Source of the DNA: Lactococcus taiwanensis
Lineage (GTDB): Bacteria; Bacillota; Bacilli; Lactobacillales; Streptococcaceae
Assembly: GCF_014905395.1 (NCBI RefSeq)
Contig: NZ_BNDT01000004.1
Span: forward strand, 62,001-126,000
Length of the DNA: 64,000 nt
Reading direction: 5' to 3'
The notes under the pieces were generated by a model, which did no database searches, had not been told where the DNA came from, and saw only the letters and a list, made by a program, of their open reading frames with translations. Shown in pieces: positions 58,041 through 64,000 of this stretch (position 1 is its first letter; every line of letters starts with the position of its first letter). The position numbers were made by a program, and so were the translations under genes.

Positions 58041-58076
58041 AAAAAGTTACTGACAGCTCTGTCAGTAACTTTTTTA
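58041..58076 (-). terminator. rpoC terminator, built on a full dispersed palindrome
   Basis: AAAAGTT-ACTGACAG.. / ..CTGTCAGT-AACTTTT, a stem of about 15 base pairs with T8 on the minus strand. It lies 16 bases past the rpoC stop. Confidence 0.9.
58049..58066. repeat. Dispersed palindrome copy 21 (spacer AGCTCT)
   Basis: TT-ACTGAC-N6-GTCAGT-AA forming the rpoC terminator stem. Confidence 0.9.
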
Positions 58077-58092
58077 TTTGTAAATGGAAATA

Positions 58093-61000
58093 TTAGCTTT
58101 CCACAGTTTCTGTTTCAACCTCTTTAACTTCAGGTGCATTTGATAAATCAGCCAAAGGTTCAATGTTACGGTAACGGAACATACCGGTACCAGCAGGAAT
58201 AATCTTACCGATGATAACATTTTCCTTCAAACCAAGCAAGTGATCTTCTTTACCACGAATTGCAGCATCAGTAAGGACACGAGTTGTTTCTTGGAATGAT
58301 GCAGCTGACAAGAATGAATTGGTTTCAAGAGAGGCTTTAGTAATCCCCATCAAGACTGGACGTCCTGTTGCAGGCATTTCACCTTTCAAGAGTGCTTCTT
58401 CATTTGCTTTTTCGAAATCTGAAATATCCATCAAAGTACCTGGCAAGATATCAACTGAACCATTATCCATGATACGAACTTTACGAAGCATTTGACGAAC
58501 CATCACTTCGATGTGCTTATCTCCGATTTCAACCCCTTGTGAACGGTAAGTTTTTTGAACTTCACCGAGTAAGTAAGTTTCAACTGATAAAGCATCACGA
58601 ACTTGAAGCAAGTGTTTAGGTTCGATAGAACCTTGAATCAAAGGTGCACCACGGTGAATGAATTCACCTTCTTCAACCATCAAGACATCAGCCATACCTA
58701 CAGTGTAGCTACGAGTGTCTGTTTTACCTTTAACAGTAATTTCACGAGTACGTGTAGCAGGATCTTCAATGATTGATTCAACTGTACCAGTTACTTCAGT
58801 GATGATTGCTTCCCCTTTAGGGTTACGTGCTTCAAAGATTTCTTGAACACGAGGCAAACCTTGAGTGATATCTGAACTTGACGCAACACCACCCGTGTGG
58901 AATGTACGCATTGTCAACTGAGTACCAGGTTCACCGATTGATTGAGCAGCGATGGTACCAACAGCTTCACCAACTTCAACCGCATCCCCAGTAGCCAAGT
59001 TGATACCGTAACAGTGTTTACATACACCATGTGGCGTTTTACATGTAAATACTGAGCGGATGGTTACTTCTTTAACACCAGCATCAACGATTTGACGTGC
59101 TACATCTTCGGAAATCAAGGTATCATCAGCGATAATCATTTCACCAGTTTCTGGATGGAAGACTGATTTACGGGTATAACGACCAACCAAGCGTTCAAAC
59201 AAAGGTTCAACCATTTCTTTACCAGTAGCGATGTCTGAAATCACAAGTCCACGGTCAGTTCCACAGTCGTCTTCACGAATGATAACATCTTGGGCAACGT
59301 CAACCAAACGACGAGTAAGATAACCAGAGTCGGCTGTCTTAAGGGCCGTATCGGTCATCCCCTTACGAGCACCGTGAGTTGAGAAGAACATTTCCAAGAC
59401 AGAAAGCCCTTCACGGAAGTTGGAGATGATAGGCAATTCCATAATTTTACCATTAGGAGCAGCCATCAAACCACGCATACCAGCAAGTTGAGAGAAGTTA
59501 GAGATGTTACCACGGGCTCCAGAGTCCATCATCATAACGATTGGGTTAGTCAAATCTTGTTCTTCAATCAGACGTTTTTCAAGTGACTCTTTAGCATCAC
59601 GCCAAACACCGGTCACTGCGTTATAACGTTCATCATCAGTAATCAAACCACGACGGAATTGTTTCGTGATTTGTTCCACACGTTTGTGTGCAGCATCGAT
59701 GATTTCATGTTTATCTTCAACAACAGGGATATCGGCGATACCCACAGTCAAACCAGCCAAAGTAGATTGGTGGTAGCCAAGGTCTTTCAAGCGGTCAAGG
59801 TACTCAGACGTTGCTGTCGTACGGTAACGTTTGAAGACTTCAGCGATGATATTTCCAAGATATCCTTTTTTGAATGGACGAACAGTATCAAGATTAGCCA
59901 AGACTTCTTGGATATCTTGTCCTGGTTCCATAAAGAACCGGTCATCTGTTTTACCTGTCAAGTTGATGTCAGTAGGTTCATTAAGGTAAGGCATTCCTTC
60001 TGGAATGATTGAATTAAAGATCACTTTACCAACTGTTGTAATCAAGATTTTATCTTGATGTTCAGGCGTCCAAGGTTTGTTGATAGATTTAGTAGCAATA
60101 CCAATACGTGTATGTAAATGTACATAACCATTGCGCATTGCAATCTCAACTTCTTCAGGAGTTGAGAAAATCATTCCTTCACCCTCACGACCTTTTTCTT
60201 CCATCGTAAGGTAGTAGTTACCAAGGACCATATCTTGAGATGGTGTAACGACTGGTTTACCATCTTTAGGGTTCAAGATATGTTCAGCAGCAAGCATCAA
60301 AAGACGTGCTTCAGCTTGAGCTTCTTCAGACAATGGCAAGTGAATCGCCATTTGGTCACCGTCAAAGTCGGCGTTGTAGGCTTCACAAGCAAGTGGGTGA
60401 AGACGCATCGCTTTACCATCAATCAAGACTGGCTCAAACGCTTGAATACCCAAACGGTGAAGCGTAGGTGCGCGGTTAAGGAGAACAGGGTGTTCTTTAA
60501 CAACTTCTTCAAGTACATCCCAAACATCTGAATCTTGACGTTCCACTTTACGTTTAGCCGCACGAATGTTCGCAGCCAACTCACGTTTCACGAGTTCAGA
60601 CATGACGAATGGCTTGAACAATTCAATCGCCATTTCACGTGGTACACCGCATTGGTACATCTTCAAAGTAGGACCAACAGCGATAACCGAACGTCCAGAA
60701 TAGTCAACCCGTTTACCAAGCAAGTTTTGACGGAAACGTCCTTGTTTCCCTTTCAACATATGTGAAAGAGACTTCAATGGACGGTTACCGGCACCAGTGA
60801 TTGGACGACCACGACGACCATTGTCAATCAAAGTATCCACGGCTTCTTGCAGCATCCGTTTTTCATTTTGAACGATAATATTTGGTGCGTTAAGCTCCAT
60901 CAATCGTTTCAAACGGTTGTTACGGTTAATAACACGACGATACAAGTCATTCAAGTCAGATGTGGCAAAACGTCCACCATCCAACTGTACCATTGGACGT

Positions 61001-61716
61001 AAATCTGGTGGAATGACTGGCAATACGTTCAAGACCATCCAAGAAAGGGAATTCCCTGACTTTTTGAAGGCTGTCAAAACATCTAAACGACGAATGATTT
61101 TAACACGACGTTGTCCAGTGACTGCTTTTAACTCTTCCTTAAGTTCTGATACTTCTTTATCAATATCAACATCGTTCAACAAATCTTGAATCGCTTCTGC
61201 ACCCATTTTCGCAACGAATGAACCAAAACCATTTTTCAAAAGTTGTTCACGATATTCACGTTCTGTTAAGAGTTGTTTTTTCTCAAGATCTGTTTCTTTA
61301 GGATCAATGACCACATAACTTGCAAAGTAAATCACTTCTTCAAGCGCACGTGGGCTCATATCAAGCGCAAGTCCCATCCGTGACGGAATACCTTTGAAAT
61401 ACCAGATATGTGAAGTTGGCGCAGCCAATTCAATGTGCCCCATCCGTTCGCGACGCGCTTTTGCAGTTGTTACTTGAACTCCACAAAGTTCACAGACTTG
61501 ATTCTTGTAGAAAACACCTTTGAGTTTTCCACAGGCACATTCCCAGTCTTTTTGAGGACCGAAGATACGTTCATCAAAGAGTCCTTCACGTTCAGGCTTT
61601 TGTGTACGATAGTTGATTGTTTCTGGTTTTTTAACTTCGCCAAATGACCAGTAACGAATTTTTTGTGGAGATGCGATACCAATTCGCATGCTCTCAAATT
61701 TATTTACATCGACCAA
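58093..61716 (-). CDS. rpoC: RNA polymerase beta' subunit
   Basis: A 1207-residue beta' subunit. Zinc-binding Cys cluster [23 protein letters not shown] near 58-76 (ends shown: ECACGKLKG and CELCGV), the catalytic [12 protein letters not shown] near 450, trigger-loop region, and the second zinc site CGTDRGL to [13 protein letters not shown]. The start is TTG at 61716, with GGAG 6 bases upstream, giving [16 protein letters not shown] as in relatives; the GTG 12 bases upstream adds residues not usual in the family. A 176-base gap with two palindromes separates it from rpoB. Confidence 0.98.
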   Translation of the reverse strand: MVDVNKFESMRIGIASPQKIRYWSFGEVKKPETINYRTQKPEREGLFDERIFGPQKDWECACGKLKGVFYKNQVCELCGVQVTTAKARRERMGHIELAAPTSHIWYFKGIPSRMGLALDMSPRALEEVIYFASYVVIDPKETDLEKKQLLTEREYREQLLKNGFGSFVAKMGAEAIQDLLNDVDIDKEVSELKEELKAVTGQRRVKIIRRLDVLTAFKKSGNSLSWMVLNVLPVIPPDLRPMVQLDGGRFATSDLNDLYRRVINRNNRLKRLMELNAPNIIVQNEKRMLQEAVDTLIDNGRRGRPITGAGNRPLKSLSHMLKGKQGRFRQNLLGKRVDYSGRSVIAVGPTLKMYQCGVPREMAIELFKPFVMSELVKRELAANIRAAKRKVERQDSDVWDVLEEVVKEHPVLLNRAPTLHRLGIQAFEPVLIDGKAMRLHPLACEAYNADFDGDQMAIHLPLSEEAQAEARLLMLAAEHILNPKDGKPVVTPSQDMVLGNYYLTMEEKGREGEGMIFSTPEEVEIAMRNGYVHLHTRIGIATKSINKPWTPEHQDKILITTVGKVIFNSIIPEGMPYLNEPTDINLTGKTDDRFFMEPGQDIQEVLANLDTVRPFKKGYLGNIIAEVFKRYRTTATSEYLDRLKDLGYHQSTLAGLTVGIADIPVVEDKHEIIDAAHKRVEQITKQFRRGLITDDERYNAVTGVWRDAKESLEKRLIEEQDLTNPIVMMMDSGARGNISNFSQLAGMRGLMAAPNGKIMELPIISNFREGLSVLEMFFSTHGARKGMTDTALKTADSGYLTRRLVDVAQDVIIREDDCGTDRGLVISDIATGKEMVEPLFERLVGRYTRKSVFHPETGEMIIADDTLISEDVARQIVDAGVKEVTIRSVFTCKTPHGVCKHCYGINLATGDAVEVGEAVGTIAAQSIGEPGTQLTMRTFHTGGVASSSDITQGLPRVQEIFEARNPKGEAIITEVTGTVESIIEDPATRTREITVKGKTDTRSYTVGMADVLMVEEGEFIHRGAPLIQGSIEPKHLLQVRDALSVETYLLGEVQKTYRSQGVEIGDKHIEVMVRQMLRKVRIMDNGSVDILPGTLMDISDFEKANEEALLKGEMPATGRPVLMGITKASLETNSFLSAASFQETTRVLTDAAIRGKEDHLLGLKENVIIGKIIPAGTGMFRYRNIEPLADLSNAPEVKEVETETVES

Positions 61717-61790
61717 TTCTTTCTCCACTTCTAATCAATTTAACACAGGATACTTTTGCACATTTTTTCACTGATAACCGATATTGACTC

Positions 61791-61808
61791 ACTGACTGCT
61801 CTGTCAGC
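61791..61808. repeat. Dispersed palindrome copy 22 (spacer TGCTCT)
   Basis: ACTGAC-N6-GTCAGC in the rpoB-rpoC gap. Confidence 0.85.
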
Positions 61809-61870
61809 AGCATTAAATCTTCGTCAGTTGTTTCAGCAAAAATATTTTTCAAAAGTTTTATTTTTCTATT

Positions 61871-61888
61871 ACTGACAGCTCTGTCAGT
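61871..61888. repeat. Dispersed palindrome copy 23 (spacer AGCTCT)
   Basis: TT-ACTGAC-N6-GTCAGT-AA, 5 bases past the rpoB stop and 80 bases from copy 22. No T run follows on the minus strand. Confidence 0.9.
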
Positions 61889-61892
61889 AATA

Positions 61893-64000
61893 TTATTCTT
61901 CATTTCCAGCGTTAATCAGAGCTTCTTCTTCAGCTTCTGCTTGGGCAACAATTGCTTCCTGTGCTTCAAGCATTTCAGGAGTAATTTCTGTATTGTCTGG
62001 ACGCGTCATGACTTCATCTTCGTCCAACTCACGTAAGTCAAGAACATTGCTATCTGCATCGAGCACTTTCATATCAAGACCCAATGATTGCAATTCTTTA
62101 ACTAATACACGGAATGATTCAGGAAGACCTGGTTTAGGAATACGTTCACCTTTAACGATTGCTTCATAAGCACGTGTACGTCCAATCACGTCATCTGACT
62201 TGTATGTCAAGATTTCTTGAAGGACATTGGCCGCACCATAAGCTTCCAGTGCCCAAACTTCCATTTCCCCGAAACGTTGTCCACCGAACTGTGCTTTACC
62301 ACCGAGCGGTTGTTGTGTAACGAGTGAGTAAGGACCTACTGAACGAGCATGGAGTTTATCATCAACCATGTGGTGAAGTTTAATCATGTACATGACACCG
62401 ACTGAAATTCGGTTATCAAATGGTTCACCAGTACGACCATCATAAAGGACAGTCTTAGCATCAGCAGCCATACCAGCTTCTTTAACGGTATCCCAGATAT
62501 CTTCATCAGATGCTCCATCAAAGACTGGTGTCGCGATGTGGATACCTAAAGTACGAGCCGCCATCCCTAAATGAAGCTCCATAACTTGTCCGATATTCAT
62601 CCGTGATGGCACCCCAAGTGGGTTCAACATGATATCAATAGGTGTTCCATCTGGTAAGTAAGGCATATCTTCCACAGGCACAATGTTTGAAACAACCCCT
62701 TTGTTACCATGGCGTCCGGCCATTTTATCCCCAACGTGAATCTTACGTTTTTGAGCGATAAAGACACGAACCAATTTATTCACACCTGAAGGTAATTCAT
62801 CACCATTTTCGCGTGTAAACACACGAACGTCATGAACAATACCGCCACCTCCGTGAGGTACCCGAAGGGATGTATCACGCACTTCACGAGCTTTTTCACC
62901 GAAGATTGCACGAAGCAAACGTTCTTCTGGTGTTGGATCAGTTTCACCTTTAGGAGTTACTTTACCAACAAGCAAGTCACCGTCTTTCACTTCGGCACCA
63001 ATACGGATAATACCCGCTTCGTCAAGGTTTTTGAGTGCTTCATCCCCAACGTTTGGAATTTCACGCGTAATTTCTTCAGGGCCAAGTTTTGTATCGCGTG
63101 TTTCTGATTCATATTCTTCGATAGCAATAGAGGTATAAACGTCGTCTTTAATCAAACGTTCTGACATGATTACCGCATCCTCGAAGTTGTAACCTTCCCA
63201 AGTCATATAAGCAACAAGTGGATTTTGACCAAGGGCCATTTCCCCATTTTCCATTGAAGGACCATCAGCAATGATGTCTCCTTTTTCAACTTTTTCTCCA
63301 AGTTGAGCCAATGGACGTTGATTATAAGAAGTTCCTGAGTTTGAACGACGATATTTAGTGATGTGGTAAATATCCAGCTCACCAGAAGTACGACGAACGC
63401 GAATTTCATTTCCGTCTACATATTCGACTACTCCGTCATGTTTAGCAAGCAAAGCTGCACCAGAGTCACGGGCAGTTTGATGTTCCATCCCAGTACCAAT
63501 CCAAGGAGCATGTGGGTCAATCAGTGGCACTGCTTGACGTTGCATGTTGGCTCCCATGAGGGCACGGTTGGAGTCATCGTTTTCCAAGAATGGAATACAT
63601 GCAGCAGCAACGGCGATAACCTGTTTAGGTGAAACGTCCATATAGTCTGCTGTTGAAGCTTCAACTTCAATATTGTTACCCGTATGACGAGCCATAACTG
63701 TTTCATTAGCAAAGCGGCTATCTTCCGTCAATGGTGAGTTGGCTTGGGCAACAGTATAGTTGTCTTCTTCATCGGCAGTCAAATATTCAACTTCGTCAGT
63801 AACAATACCATTTACACGGTCAACACGACGATATGGTGACATAATGAAACCATATTCGTTTACTTTGGCGTATGATGACAAGTTGTTAATCAAACCGATG
63901 TTTGGTCCTTCAGGTGTTTCAATAGGACACATACGGCCATAGTGAGTATAGTGAACGTCACGTACTTCATATGAAGCACGGTCACGTGAGATACCCCCAG
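61893..64000 (-). CDS. rpoB: RNA polymerase beta subunit, 3' part (gene continues past the window)
   Basis: About 702 codons of rpoB, in frame to the window end, where the reading [20 protein letters not shown] runs on into [17 protein letters not shown], the conserved region just after the rifampicin clusters. Further on are [10 protein letters not shown] near the catalytic centre, [20 protein letters not shown] and the acidic C-terminal tail ([17 protein letters not shown]). The 5' part and the promoter lie outside. It is followed by rpoC in the usual order. Confidence 0.98.
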   Translation of the reverse strand, partial: GGISRDRASYEVRDVHYTHYGRMCPIETPEGPNIGLINNLSSYAKVNEYGFIMSPYRRVDRVNGIVTDEVEYLTADEEDNYTVAQANSPLTEDSRFANETVMARHTGNNIEVEASTADYMDVSPKQVIAVAAACIPFLENDDSNRALMGANMQRQAVPLIDPHAPWIGTGMEHQTARDSGAALLAKHDGVVEYVDGNEIRVRRTSGELDIYHITKYRRSNSGTSYNQRPLAQLGEKVEKGDIIADGPSMENGEMALGQNPLVAYMTWEGYNFEDAVIMSERLIKDDVYTSIAIEEYESETRDTKLGPEEITREIPNVGDEALKNLDEAGIIRIGAEVKDGDLLVGKVTPKGETDPTPEERLLRAIFGEKAREVRDTSLRVPHGGGGIVHDVRVFTRENGDELPSGVNKLVRVFIAQKRKIHVGDKMAGRHGNKGVVSNIVPVEDMPYLPDGTPIDIMLNPLGVPSRMNIGQVMELHLGMAARTLGIHIATPVFDGASDEDIWDTVKEAGMAADAKTVLYDGRTGEPFDNRISVGVMYMIKLHHMVDDKLHARSVGPYSLVTQQPLGGKAQFGGQRFGEMEVWALEAYGAANVLQEILTYKSDDVIGRTRAYEAIVKGERIPKPGLPESFRVLVKELQSLGLDMKVLDADSNVLDLRELDEDEVMTRPDNTEITPEMLEAQEAIVAQAEAEEEALINAGNEE

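Noticed and set aside
61700-61903. Open frame of 67 codons in the rpoB-rpoC gap
   Set aside because: It spans both palindromes, has no ribosome site and overlaps the ends of both genes; the palindromes explain its sequence.

Overview
The window is core chromosome of a low-GC Firmicute, almost certainly a Lactococcus. The clearest signs are the atp operon order with atpE first, a glutamine transporter whose permease carries two fused binding domains, a PurBox-like site, TTG starts for atpD and rpoC, and the comEC/comEA/mecA gene set. I cannot fix the species; it could be L. lactis-like or garvieae-like. There is no phage, IS element, CRISPR array, tRNA or rRNA. Most genes lie on the minus strand.

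Layout. 0-6 kb: an end-truncated membrane protein, a purine permease with PurBox-like sites, a HAD phosphatase, a Bax-inhibitor-like protein, a lipid kinase and an HD-domain protein. 6-9.6 kb: rpsT with a structured leader, recD2 and a histidine phosphatase. 9.6-13.4 kb: pheA, aroK, aroA, tyrA. 13.4-19.6 kb: a Bce-type peptide-sensing module (histidine kinase, response regulator, VanZ-RDD protein, BceB-like permease, ATPase, 47-residue membrane peptide, YxeA-like protein). 19.7-25.6 kb: aroC, HAD, DUF1054, NUDIX, a YdcZ transporter, aroB and aroE. The peptide-sensing module therefore splits an aromatic-amino-acid gene block in two. 25.7-30.4 kb: a DedA protein, glnPQ under a probable GlnR operator, and an orphan membrane protein. 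30.4-37.1 kb: the complete F1Fo ATP synthase operon. 37.2-41.1 kb: estA, comEC, comEA. 41.1-47.3 kb: an ABC-2 exporter, small membrane proteins, an SLC13/ArsB-like transporter and an MFS-like protein. 47.3-53.2 kb: the suf iron-sulfur operon with two extra small genes. 53.3-58 kb: TagO, MecA, an amino-acid ABC importer without its own binding protein, and a second lipid kinase. 58-64 kb: rpoC and the 3' part of rpoB.

The most unusual signal is a short dispersed palindrome, CTGAC-N6-GTCAG (often ACTGAC-AG-NN-CT-GTCAGT). I count 23 perfect copies, against about 0.06 expected by chance. Thirteen are intergenic, three of them acting as terminators. Ten lie inside genes, and eight of those ten are read in the same frame as Leu-Thr-x-x-Ser. 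Two gaps (rpoB-rpoC and sufC-sufD) and one gene (DUF1054) hold two copies each. This looks like a genome-wide dispersed element: a protein-binding site, an uptake-type signal or a REP-like repeat. I know of no description of it.

A second worthwhile system is the Bce-type module. Its transporter operon has an inverted repeat (TTACA-N4-CGTAA), close to the published BceR-type box, in place of a -35 element, so the linked response regulator probably activates it.
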